A DNA stretch of 41,929 nucleotides. Source: a virus. Of the stretch, positions 6,705 through 12,285 are shown one piece after another (positions within the stretch are counted from its first letter, which is position 1; every line of letters starts with the position of its first letter). The position numbers were made by a program, and so were the translations under genes. The notes beneath the pieces were generated by a model. The model had not been told where the DNA came from, did not search any database, and saw only the letters and a list, made by a program, of their open reading frames with translations. Where the stretch lies: positions 1-41,929 of the IMG/VR virus record IMGVR_UViG_3300032797_000083; one strand, given 5' to 3'.

Positions 6705-7582
6705 CCCATGTTGACTTATTTAGCGGCATCGGCGGTTTCGCCCTTGCGGCAGAATGGGCAGGATTTACGACAATTGCCTTTGTTGAAATTGACCCCTACT
6801 GCCAAGCCGTCCTCAAAAAGCATTGGCCTGAAGTCCCGATCTTCGGGGACATCAAGGGGTTCAAGTGGCCTATGGCCGACAGTATCAACGAGGGATTACA
6901 AGGATACGGGAAATCTTGTCAATGTTCCAGAGAATTGCCTGTTGGGGCGGGCTGTCAAATTACGCTCCTCACTGGCGGTTTTCCCTGCCAACCTTTTTCT
7001 TGTGCCGGGAAGCGACGAGGCAAGGAAGATGACCGATATCTCTGGCCTCAAATGTTCAGAGTCATTTCCGAGGTCAGGCCCACTTGGGTGCTTGCGGAAA
7101 ATGTTGCTGGAATCGTCAAGATGGAGCTCGACAATTGTTTATCTGACTTGGAAAGCGAAGACTACGAAACGGAGGCGTTTATTATTCCAGCTTGCGCCGT
7201 CAACGCCCCGCATAGAAGGGACAGGGTATGGATTGTGGCCCACGGCAAGGATACGAGGGTTATTGGGCGGAAGTGGGTCGCGAGAAATGATGAGGTCAAA
7301 AATATTGAAGGGGGAAATCAAGGAAAACGAAGCTCGGGATATGATGGCGGTCAAGATGTGGCCGACACCAAGAGAATTTTGCCACAAAGACACCAATGTG
7401 GACGGGGAAAAACAGAATTTGGGAGAAGTTGTCGGTGGTCAGTTGAACCCGACGTGGGTCGAGTGGCTCATGGGGTTCCCTCTCGGGTGGACAGACTTAA
7501 ATGTCTCGGAAACGCCATTGTTCCACAAGTCGCCTTCCCGATTCTCCAAGCAATCGCACAAATTGAAAGAGAAAAAAAATGA
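6701..7582 (+). CDS. DNA (cytosine-5)-methyltransferase, orphan phage type
   Basis: This 293-aa enzyme methylates cytosine C5 in DNA. Visible motifs are DLFSGIGG (I, SAM binding, residues 5-12), FVEIDPYC (II), GGFPCQPFS with catalytic Cys96 (IV), ENVAGI (VI, 133-138), APHRRDRVWIVA (VIII, 169-180) and LGNAIVPQV (X, about 269). The target-recognition region between VIII and X is about 85 residues. ATG 6701 overlaps the upstream TGA and begins directly at motif I, so the longer upstream start is unlikely. No partner endonuclease is visible, so it probably protects phage DNA from host restriction. A second long frame overlaps the whole gene. Confidence 0.92.
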   Translation: MTHVDLFSGIGGFALAAEWAGFTTIAFVEIDPYCQAVLKKHWPEVPIFGDIKGFKWPMADSINEGLQGYGKSCQCSRELPVGAGCQITLLTGGFPCQPFSCAGKRRGKEDDRYLWPQMFRVISEVRPTWVLAENVAGIVKMELDNCLSDLESEDYETEAFIIPACAVNAPHRRDRVWIVAHGKDTRVIGRKWVARNDEVKNIEGGNQGKRSSGYDGGQDVADTKRILPQRHQCGRGKTEFGRSCRWSVEPDVGRVAHGVPSRVDRLKCLGNAIVPQVAFPILQAIAQIEREKK

Positions 7583-7589
7583 TTCATAA
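6708..7589 (+). CDS. overlapping +1 frame in the methyltransferase gene (dual-coding candidate)
   Basis: A frame of 293 codons is open across the whole methyltransferase gene, shifted by +1. It reads as motifs I recall from phage proteins encoded at C5-methyltransferase loci: LWPTVSTRDYKDTGN, PENCLLGRAVKL, ARKMTDISGLKCSESFPRSG, YLTWKAKTTKRRRLLFQL, MWPTPREF, and LNPTWVEWLMGFPLGWTDLN at the end. The same DNA coding WLMGFPLGWTDL codes AHGVPSRVDRLKCLGNA in the methyltransferase frame. Whether this frame is translated is unknown: I see no clear Shine-Dalgarno for ATG 6708. Alternatives are a conserved by-product of the methyltransferase code, or expression by frameshift. Confidence 0.35.
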   Translation: MLTYLAASAVSPLRQNGQDLRQLPLLKLTPTAKPSSKSIGLKSRSSGTSRGSSGLWPTVSTRDYKDTGNLVNVPENCLLGRAVKLRSSLAVFPANLFLVPGSDEARKMTDISGLKCSESFPRSGPLGCLRKMLLESSRWSSTIVYLTWKAKTTKRRRLLFQLAPSTPRIEGTGYGLWPTARIRGLLGGSGSREMMRSKILKGEIKENEARDMMAVKMWPTPREFCHKDTNVDGEKQNLGEVVGGQLNPTWVEWLMGFPLGWTDLNVSETPLFHKSPSRFSKQSHKLKEKKNDS

Positions 7590-7627
7590 CAAAATTATCC
7601 GCTTTATCCTGTTTAAGGAGAATATTT

Positions 7628-8386
7628 ATGATATATCAAATTAAATCACAAAAAAAATTGGATGATTTATTAAAAAAAGAACCTGGGGCAATCGTTGAAA
7701 TCATCGGATTTGTGGCCATACTCTGGGCCAACAGCCACGCCGAGCTCAGGGCCAACAGCCACGCCGAACTCTGGGATAACAGCCACGCCGTACTCAGGGA
7801 TAACAGCCACGCCGAACTCAGGGAAAACAGCCACGCCGAGCTCAGGGGCAACAGCCACGCCGTACTCTGGGATAACAGCCACGCCGTGCTTTATGATTTT
7901 TCTTCTGTTCATATGCTTGACTCGTCAATAGCAAAGAAAATAAGCCCCAAGGCGAAGATTATACAAATCAATTATCCATCCTCTATAAGTGCATGGGCAA
8001 AACTCAAGGGAATTAAAATCATTCGTGGAAAAATTCGTCTTTGGAAAATCGTACAGAATAACGGAACTGATTTTTATAAAGGACTAATCAATTACGATAT
8101 CATGGGACAAATTATTGCACCAGATTGGAATTCGGGATATAGGGAAGAATGTGGGAAGGGTTTACATCTGTCGGATACCCCATCAGGGGCAAGGTATTTT
8201 TATAATGGTGATCAATTAAAAAATGCTCGTCTCTTTGAGGTAGAGGCCAGGGTCTCTGATTGTCGAGCATTTCCTGGGACTCCATCTTATCCAATGAAAT
8301 TACGAGCTCGAGCATGTCGGAAAATTAAAGAATGGCCGATTGATTACAATTCAAATTTTGAGGACAAGAAGCAAAATGATAAATAA
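7628..8386 (+). CDS. octapeptide-repeat (NSHA) protein with DUF7666-like C-terminus
   Basis: This 252-aa protein has a short N-terminal region and then seven tandem eight-residue repeats (residues 33-88; W/R-x-NSHA-x-L, 24 bp each), likely forming a small beta-solenoid. A linker follows, then a C-terminal domain (about 130-245) with DFYKGLINYD, APDWN, EECGKGLHLSDTPSGARYF and LRARACRKIKEWP. This matches the pattern of phage DUF7666-type domains as I remember them. AAGGAG precedes the ATG. Role unknown. Repeat DNA identity suggests recent expansion of the NSHA array. Confidence 0.65.
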   Translation: MIYQIKSQKKLDDLLKKEPGAIVEIIGFVAILWANSHAELRANSHAELWDNSHAVLRDNSHAELRENSHAELRGNSHAVLWDNSHAVLYDFSSVHMLDSSIAKKISPKAKIIQINYPSSISAWAKLKGIKIIRGKIRLWKIVQNNGTDFYKGLINYDIMGQIIAPDWNSGYREECGKGLHLSDTPSGARYFYNGDQLKNARLFEVEARVSDCRAFPGTPSYPMKLRARACRKIKEWPIDYNSNFEDKKQNDK

Positions 8387-8813
8387 ATTAGCTGTATTTA
8401 GTAGTAAATGGCCGAATAGTGGGGTTGAGGTTAGTATTAATATAAACCCAAAGACTAACAAGCCTTTTCTAAAGGCTTCCTTTATAACTAAAACCCATAA
8501 AGACCCAAAACGGCCCTATACTTATTCAAATAAACAATTAACAGAAAAACAAATGACTAAAGAAATAGCTGGAAAAATAGGTTGGTATACCCCAACCCTG
8601 AGCTTTGCACCAGATGATGATTTAATCATTAAAACGGCTTATGCCATGATCGAAGTTCAGAAAAAATGGAAAGCTGAAAGTCAAGATGGCCCCCAGGATA
8701 CTAGTCAAACAGGCGAAGAAGTAGCAATCCAAGAAGCCAAGAAAGAAATAGAAGAAGAAGAAGTAAGCAAGGAAGAAGAAAATTTATTTAATGAAATGTT
8801 TGGGAAGAAGTAA
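8376..8813 (+). CDS. hypothetical protein with acidic tail (145 aa)
   Basis: The start at ATG 8376 lies 11 bases inside the previous gene; an in-frame start at 8340 is less likely. The N-terminal part is mixed beta/alpha (MINKLAVFSSKWPNSGVEVS). The C-terminal 45 residues are strongly acidic and helical, ending NLFNEMFGKK. An acidic tail after a small beta-rich domain recalls single-strand binding or other replication accessory proteins, but no OB-fold signature is clear, so this is a guess. It is the last gene of the early plus-strand block. Confidence 0.55.
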   Translation: MINKLAVFSSKWPNSGVEVSININPKTNKPFLKASFITKTHKDPKRPYTYSNKQLTEKQMTKEIAGKIGWYTPTLSFAPDDDLIIKTAYAMIEVQKKWKAESQDGPQDTSQTGEEVAIQEAKKEIEEEEVSKEEENLFNEMFGKK

Positions 8814-8825
8814 AGTATATTCCCC

Positions 8826-8939
8826 TTAAAATATATCTTTTCGCTTACTCAAGGCCAAATATAATCCAACTATAACTGACCCCACAAGGAATGTAATGAC
8901 TAATAAATCTAATGTAAGTTCGATGTATGCCCAGATCAT
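8826..8939 (-). CDS. small single-pass membrane protein (37 aa)
   Basis: On the minus strand the ATG at 8939-8937 overlaps the stop of the larger gene above it (ATGA). The product is MIWAYIELTLDLLVITFLVG followed by SVIVGLYLALSKRKDIF: one long hydrophobic helix with a basic end. It is the last gene of the minus-strand operon, 12 bases from the convergent early plus-strand gene. Confidence 0.5.
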   Translation of the reverse strand: MIWAYIELTLDLLVITFLVGSVIVGLYLALSKRKDIF

Positions 8940-9547
8940 TTTCTCGGCTCCAATGATTGCCCCAATGGTTGCACGTAACTTTTATCTCTACTATAAGTAT
9001 AACCTCGATCAAATTGGATTCTATAAGATTTCTTATAAACCCCTATAACGACCCCATCACCAAAAGCAAAATCATGCACCCTTGAACCTTTTTGAATTAT
9101 TTGATCTAATGCTTCTCTTTTGGCTTGTCTTTTTCGCTCTGCATCGCCAGCTACTATTGTTTTATAATGCATGATGTTTTCGGCACGCTTTAGTATCTGG
9201 TCTGCTTCTTTATTTAATTCTGCGGACTTATTAAAGCTCTTAAATATTTTATCTCTATAGGGTATTCGCCCAGGCTGGGTAAAAAAGGCATGATCTCCAC
9301 GCATGGCTTCTAACGGAGCGGCCTTGCTATCGGCTTCGATCTCTAATCTTGCGGCCCTTTGAATTAACTTATTTGCCTTTATTTCTGCCTTAATAGTCCT
9401 AAAATGTCTAATTTCTTCTATTTCTTTTGGTTCACATCCCAAGCAAAATATACCCATGTTTTTTTCATACATGGCAAGAGAACTAACCGCTATGTCTGCT
9501 TGACACCTCGCACAATTTCCCGGCCATTTAACAATTATTTGTCTCAT
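8936..9547 (-). CDS. DUF3560-like protein with N-terminal zinc ribbon
   Basis: This 203-aa protein starts with a zinc ribbon (NCARCQADI ... FCLGCEP, C-x2-C twice). A long helical region (residues 45-130) follows with RAARLEIEADSKAA and FFTQPGRIPYRDKI, resembling DUF3560-type phage and plasmid proteins. The C-terminus (about 150-195: GSRVHDFAFGDGVVIGVYKK ... IQFDRG) looks like a small SH3/KOW-type beta barrel. Function unknown. The start overlaps the paralogue upstream in the operon by four bases. Confidence 0.6.
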   Translation of the reverse strand: MRQIIVKWPGNCARCQADIAVSSLAMYEKNMGIFCLGCEPKEIEEIRHFRTIKAEIKANKLIQRAARLEIEADSKAAPLEAMRGDHAFFTQPGRIPYRDKIFKSFNKSAELNKEADQILKRAENIMHYKTIVAGDAERKRQAKREALDQIIQKGSRVHDFAFGDGVVIGVYKKSYRIQFDRGYTYSRDKSYVQPLGQSLEPRK

Positions 9548-10218
9548 CTTTTTTCCCTTGGGTATAGATATTGCATTAGTCTCTTAGTTTGCCATTTACA
9601 TTCTGCGTCCCAAGCTACCCGAGCTGCGTCCCAGGCTGCGTCCTTGGCTGCCCTAGCAGCGTCCCGTGCTGTCCAAGCTGCGTCCCCAGCGATCCTGGCT
9701 GCGTCCCTGGCTGTCCAGGCTGCCCGAGCTGCCCCCCAGGTTGCGTCCCAAGCTGCCCTGGCTGCGTCCCTGGCTGTCCAAGCTGCATCTCTGGCTTTTT
9801 TCAATTCTTCTTGTGTGGCCTTTCCATTGGCATATCGACGGGCCACCTCAATTGCCTCCCTAGACCATTTATCATCTGGAAATTTAGCCTCGTAAATAGG
9901 CAGTACGTGTTCGGCGCAATCGCACGCAAATAGTGCGGCCGTCTTCTCATGCCAGGTCTTGAGTTTTTTCTTCAGCCTGGCTTCCCTAACTATTATTTTG
10001 TCATCGCTATTTAGTCTTTCATGCCCCCGATATTCCGCCTCGTAGATTTCATCATTGAGCCAGTTGGTCAAATCTTGTTTGCGGCATAGATGAATACCAT
10101 TTTCGCATACAGATAATTCCCCCTCCGCCTTGACCCAAACTCCACATTTGGGCCACCTGAACCTACTAAACGGCCCGATACGACCTTCCTCTAGACATTT
10201 AAATAATTTCTCTTTCAT
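9544..10218 (-). CDS. Imm-5-like / Ala-Trp-Asp repeat protein, minus-strand copy (224 aa)
   Basis: This is a second intact family member, on the opposite strand. Domain order is as at 2284: KCLEEGRIGPFSRFRWPKCG, CENGIHLC, NWLNDEIYEAEYRG, then the LFACDCAEHVLPIYEAKFPDD domain. A longer array of AARAAWDA/AWTARDA units follows, then a KWQTKRLMQYLYP tail. The stretch coding VLPIYEAKF through KKARDAA is almost identical in DNA to the copy at the window start, which suggests recent gene conversion or duplication by inversion. It is the second gene of the operon. Confidence 0.75.
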   Translation of the reverse strand: MKEKLFKCLEEGRIGPFSRFRWPKCGVWVKAEGELSVCENGIHLCRKQDLTNWLNDEIYEAEYRGHERLNSDDKIIVREARLKKKLKTWHEKTAALFACDCAEHVLPIYEAKFPDDKWSREAIEVARRYANGKATQEELKKARDAAWTARDAARAAWDATWGAARAAWTARDAARIAGDAAWTARDAARAAKDAAWDAARVAWDAECKWQTKRLMQYLYPREKR

Positions 10219-10400
10219 TTCTTTTCCTCCTTTTTATAATATTGGCACATGGCTACCCTTATTCCTGCCACATTAGGATTAGCTAATTTAATTGGTTTTG
10301 CCCCAGGTCTATGGCATTCATTTTCCCAAAAGTCACGATCGGGCCAGCGCACAAAAAACTTACAGCTCGAGCAGCGAGGGTATCGAATAATTGTTTTCAT
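10215..10400 (-). CDS. Cys-rich zinc-ribbon protein (61 aa)
   Basis: This is the first gene of the minus-strand operon. The product has RCSSCKFFVRWPDRDFW near the start, then NECHRPG and a late Cys (MCQYYKKEE). The C-x2-C-K-F-F signature recalls the plus-strand protein at 4746-4931. GGAGGTG lies just upstream of the ATG and a promoter about 20-50 bases upstream. The four-base overlap with the next gene indicates coupling. Confidence 0.65.
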   Translation of the reverse strand: MKTIIRYPRCSSCKFFVRWPDRDFWENECHRPGAKPIKLANPNVAGIRVAMCQYYKKEEKK

Positions 10401-10420
10401 TTCTTTTCACCTCCGCAATT

Positions 10421-10449
10421 ATCTTAGCACGGATCGCCCACCCTGTCAA
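10421..10449 (-). promoter_or_regulatory. sigma70-type promoter of the minus-strand operon
   Basis: On the minus strand, TTGACA (complement of 10444-10449) is followed after exactly 17 bases by TAAGAT (complement of 10421-10426). The Shine-Dalgarno and ATG of the zinc-ribbon gene follow at the expected distance. Confidence 0.65.
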
Positions 10450-10565
10450 CTAAAATCTGCTTTTTCCCTGATTTCCTCTTATTTTTTAATTCTTTTATCC
10501 TTTTTCTTATACACGCGCACGAGCTCGGCTGGCTCACCCAGCCATTAGCGCCATCCGGGACTCGA

Positions 10566-10622
10566 GATTCCCCCCATGATTCCCCCCATCCCACTCCCTG
10601 CCTCCCTCCCCTATCCCCCCCC
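10566..10622 (-). other. G-quadruplex-prone tract
   Basis: The plus strand has eight C runs of two to eight bases here. Read on the minus strand this gives G8-ATA-G4-A-G3 and further G3-G6 runs, which satisfies the usual four-run, short-loop quadruplex pattern. The end toward 10566 is a tandem pair of the 12-mer GATTCCCCCCAT (10566-10589). It lies between the minus-strand promoter and the AT-rich region. Confidence 0.55.
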
Positions 10623-10756
10623 TAATAACTATTATAACTAATACCTAATAATATATTATTATACCATCCCAAATATATATCATATCTCCCTTAGATCTAT
10701 ATTAGATGATTATTATTATAATATATATATTAGATGGTGCAGATGGCTTTCCCATA

Positions 10757-10776
10757 GACCCATATCGACCCATATC
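10757..10776. repeat. 10-bp tandem pair
   Basis: GACCCATATC is present twice without spacer (10757-10766, 10767-10776), in the region between the AT-rich stretch and the longer arrays. Confidence 0.8.
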
Positions 10777-10832
10777 CCCCCTAGATGGATTTTGGGGCAG
10801 ATAATCATTTTAGTCATACGTGATATTTTTAT

Positions 10833-10854
10833 TGCATATGGGGTGCATATGGGG
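10833..10854. repeat. 11-bp tandem pair
   Basis: TGCATATGGGG is present twice in tandem (10833-10843, 10844-10854). The unit is unrelated to its neighbours and contains the palindrome GCATATGG/CATATG. Confidence 0.8.
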
Positions 10855-10928
10855 GAGGGATGGGGGATGATATTCCCTATAATTGCCGTATGCGTCAAGT
10901 ATGGGGATTATGAAATGAACAGAATTGT

Positions 10929-10988
10929 AGGGAATCGTACAGGGGATCGTACAGGGGATCGTACAGGGGATCGTACAAGGAATTGCAT
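10929..10988. repeat. 12-bp iteron-like array (four copies plus one degenerate)
   Basis: AGGGGATCGTAC is repeated at 10941, 10953 and 10965, with a one-base variant (AGGGAATCGTAC) at 10929 and a degenerate unit at 10977. Direct repeats of this size and spacing are typical of initiator-binding iterons or operators. Which protein binds is unknown. Confidence 0.75.
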
Positions 10989-11030
10989 GGATGCATACAA
11001 TTATATGATGGATGCATACAATTATATGCA
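10989..11030. repeat. 21-bp tandem pair
   Basis: A 21-bp unit beginning GGATGCATACAATTATAT is present twice (10989-11009 and 11010-11030), differing at the end of the second copy. It includes the six-base palindrome ATGCAT. Confidence 0.8.
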
Positions 11031-11039
11031 TGGTGTGAA

Positions 11040-11089
11040 GTTCAATTTAGTTCAATTTAGTTCAATTTAGTTCAATTTAGTTCAATTTT
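11040..11089. repeat. 10-bp array, five copies
   Basis: GTTCAATTTA is repeated four times from 11040 and a fifth copy ends GTTCAATTTT. The motif GTTCA recurs in the palindrome GTTCAC-GGATT-GTGAAC just downstream, so a common binding protein is possible. Confidence 0.8.
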
Positions 11090-11281
11090 GGGTGATGTTC
11101 ACGGATTGTGAACAAGGGGAAAAGTCGGGTTGATTCGGATGGATTCGGGTGGCGTTTTGTTAACGTATATGTTAACTATATACTAATATAATATAGAAAT
11201 ATAATATTGTATAATATATAGATAATATTAAGATAATATCAAATTGGAACCGTGTCATTTATTTTGAACCACAAAGATACG

Positions 11282-11347
11282 TTGTGTCAAGTATTTTCTG
11301 CTGAATTTTCTTCTGAATTTGACACAATAATTAAATTATTATATAAT
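11282..11347 (+). promoter_or_regulatory. consensus late promoter within an inverted-repeat operator
   Basis: TTGACA (11319-11324), a 17-base spacer and TATAAT (11342-11347) match the sigma70 consensus exactly. The -35 hexamer is part of TTGACACAA (11319-11327), whose exact reverse complement TTGTGTCAA lies at 11282-11290. A further GTGTCA half site lies near 11252. Binding of a repressor or activator to the repeat would directly affect the -35 element. The promoter faces the whole late gene block. Confidence 0.75.
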
Positions 11348-11499
11348 TTATAACATGAATTTGACAAAAATGGTATATAATATAGAAGGGAAGGGGGAAT
11401 ACTCTTTCTCCAGCAGACCGCAATTAGGCCCACGGGTCAGCAAAGGGGGCGTTGGGTGGGACGCATGCGCATTTAACGATGCCCCAGATGGAAAGAACG

Positions 11500-11526
11500 G
11501 TCAAAACAGTCAAAACAGTCAAAACA
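11500..11526 (+). repeat. 9-bp tandem triplet in a leader
   Basis: GTCAAAACA is repeated three times (11500, 11509, 11518) and runs directly into GGAG, the Shine-Dalgarno for the ATG at 11535. Confidence 0.85.
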
Positions 11527-11534
11527 GGAGTTTT

Positions 11535-11744
11535 ATGGCTAGCTCAGACGAAGAAATCCAAGAAGTCTATCTCCAAGATATCGCCAAACAGACTAAAATC
11601 ATCCGAAATCGTGGAAGACATGAGAGTTTGATATGGGGAACTCTGTTTGAAGCTGATGGATACGAAGAATTTGACCTCTGGACTAATAGAAGGTGGCGAC
11701 CCAAGGCCACTAAAATTATCCAAAATATTCAAAATTCAGATTAA
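11535..11744 (+). CDS. first late gene, hypothetical protein (69 aa)
   Basis: ATG 11535 is chosen because AGGAG lies eight bases upstream. An in-frame ATG at 11355 would sit almost at the transcription start of the late promoter and give a low-complexity extension. The product is MASSDEEIQEVYLQDIAKQT, then KIIRNRGRHESLIWGTLFEA and a basic end (RRWRPKATKIIQNIQ). It is small and mixed-charge, without a recognised domain. Its position at the head of the packaging/portal block could suit a small-terminase-like or regulatory role, but nothing in the sequence shows this. Confidence 0.55.
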   Translation: MASSDEEIQEVYLQDIAKQTKIIRNRGRHESLIWGTLFEADGYEEFDLWTNRRWRPKATKIIQNIQNSD

Positions 11745-11756
11745 GGGCCAAAATCA

Positions 11757-11858
11757 ATGAGTTTATTATCTGCATTTTTATATGCGTTAAGTATAGCCGT
11801 GGCTTTTATCGCAGGATATGAATACGGCAAGAAAATAGGAGGAGATAGGGGTGTTTAA
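11757..11858 (+). CDS. small membrane protein (33 aa)
   Basis: ATG 11757 opens MSLLSAFLYALSIAVAFIAG followed by YEYGKKIGGDRGV: one membrane helix and a basic/Gly tail. It overlaps the next gene, whose GTG start lies inside its last codons. Upstream Shine-Dalgarno is weak (AAGGG). Small transmembrane proteins are frequent in phage operons; role unknown. Confidence 0.4.
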   Translation: MSLLSAFLYALSIAVAFIAGYEYGKKIGGDRGV

Positions 11859-11997
11859 AATCATAGGTGCTATATTTGTGTTTATATTTGATATTAAGTT
11901 TATAGTCGGGGCGGTTGTGGGGGTTCTGTTCCATAACAAGCTCAAGGCATTTGGCACGTGGCTACTTGGAAAAATTAGGGTTTGGATAGGGGTCTGA
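11851..11997 (+). CDS. small membrane protein, GTG start (48 aa)
   Basis: AGGAGGA at 11838-11844 precedes GTG 11851 at good spacing. The product has hydrophobic segments (FKIIGAIFVFIFDIKFIVGA and VVGVLF) and a basic C-terminus (GKIRVWIGV). Its last codons and stop are the first unit of a six-copy 11-bp tandem array that runs to the next gene. Function unknown. Confidence 0.45.
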   Translation: MFKIIGAIFVFIFDIKFIVGAVVGVLFHNKLKAFGTWLLGKIRVWIGV

Positions 11998-12050
11998 TAG
12001 GGGTCTGATAGGGGTCTGATAGGGGCCTGATAGGGGCCTGAAAGGAGTTT
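11985..12050 (+). repeat. 11-bp tandem array, six copies, bridging two genes
   Basis: The units are GATAGGGGTCT (11985, 11996, 12007), GATAGGGGCCT (12018, 12029) and the diverged GAAAGGAGTTT (12040). The first copies contain the stop of the upstream gene, and the last supplies the AGGAG Shine-Dalgarno of the ATG at 12057. Confidence 0.9.
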
Positions 12051-12056
12051 GAATAA

Positions 12057-12278
12057 ATGTTGAGCAAAGATGATTGTAGCGGCGCAGGGATGTGTGGGGG
12101 GAGCAAGCGTAAACATACGCCAATTACCTCAAGAGCACAGAGGGGATTATTCGGAAGTGAATTAGCCAGAAGGCGAGCGGGAAAGAAGGGCAGAATGAGT
12201 GGCATCACAACCGCAGAACTGCGGAGTCACCTTCAGGAATCCAGGGGCAAAAAACTTCCTGCTAGACGTGGCGCATGA
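12057..12278 (+). CDS. DUF3008-like small basic protein (73 aa)
   Basis: The product has an N-terminal Cys/Gly segment, then ITSRAQRGLFGSELARRRAG and MSGITTAELRSHL, ending GKKLPARRG. This follows the pattern of small phage/bacterial DUF3008-type proteins (a 'S-x-AQQ-x-LFG-x-L-A-x-x-R-x-G' helix followed by 'MS...QLxE/DFA'). That resemblance is from memory and moderate. AGGAG in the last repeat copy lies six bases before the ATG spacing region. Function unknown. Confidence 0.55.
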   Translation: MLSKDDCSGAGMCGGSKRKHTPITSRAQRGLFGSELARRRAGKKGRMSGITTAELRSHLQESRGKKLPARRGA

Positions 12279-12285
12279 GAGTTCC

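Larger units (their letters stand above)
10401..11534. other. 1.1-kb gene-free region: candidate origin and late control region
   Basis: No convincing gene lies here. In order it holds the minus-strand promoter, a pyrimidine-rich stretch (10460-10510), a small GC hairpin (GGCTGG/CCAGCC, 10527-10543), the C-run tract, an AT-rich stretch (10620-10735) and short repeat arrays (10757-11180). Then come palindromes GTTCAC-5-GTGAAC (near 11096) and GTTAAC-6-GTTAAC (11159-11176), an AT-rich stretch, and the late promoter with inverted repeat (11282-11347). AT-rich DNA next to iteron-like repeats is typical of replication origins; that role is inference. Confidence 0.5.

Noticed and set aside
7670-7931. 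ORFs in other frames of the NSHA repeat (TATPNSGITATP and FGVAVIPE repeats)
   Set aside because: They are frame shadows of a 24-bp repeat; only the frame with flanking conserved domains is credible.
10792-11070. ORFs through the repeat arrays (92 aa plus strand, 73 aa minus strand)
   Set aside because: They translate iteron-like repeats into low-complexity peptides (for example GDRTGDRTGDRT), lack a good Shine-Dalgarno and have no protein-like composition.
10929-11089. CRISPR-like array
   Set aside because: Units are adjacent without spacers, of only 10-21 bp, and of several unrelated sequences; no cas genes are present, the Cas4-like nuclease being part of the recombination operon.
11361-11381. 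Second promoter using TTGACA at 11361 with TATAAT at 11376
   Set aside because: The spacer would be only nine bases, too short for sigma70 recognition.
11355-11534. N-terminal extension of the first late gene from ATG 11355
   Set aside because: It would start at or near the transcription start of the late promoter, lacks a Shine-Dalgarno and encodes a low-complexity stretch with the 9-bp repeats; ATG 11535 has AGGAG.
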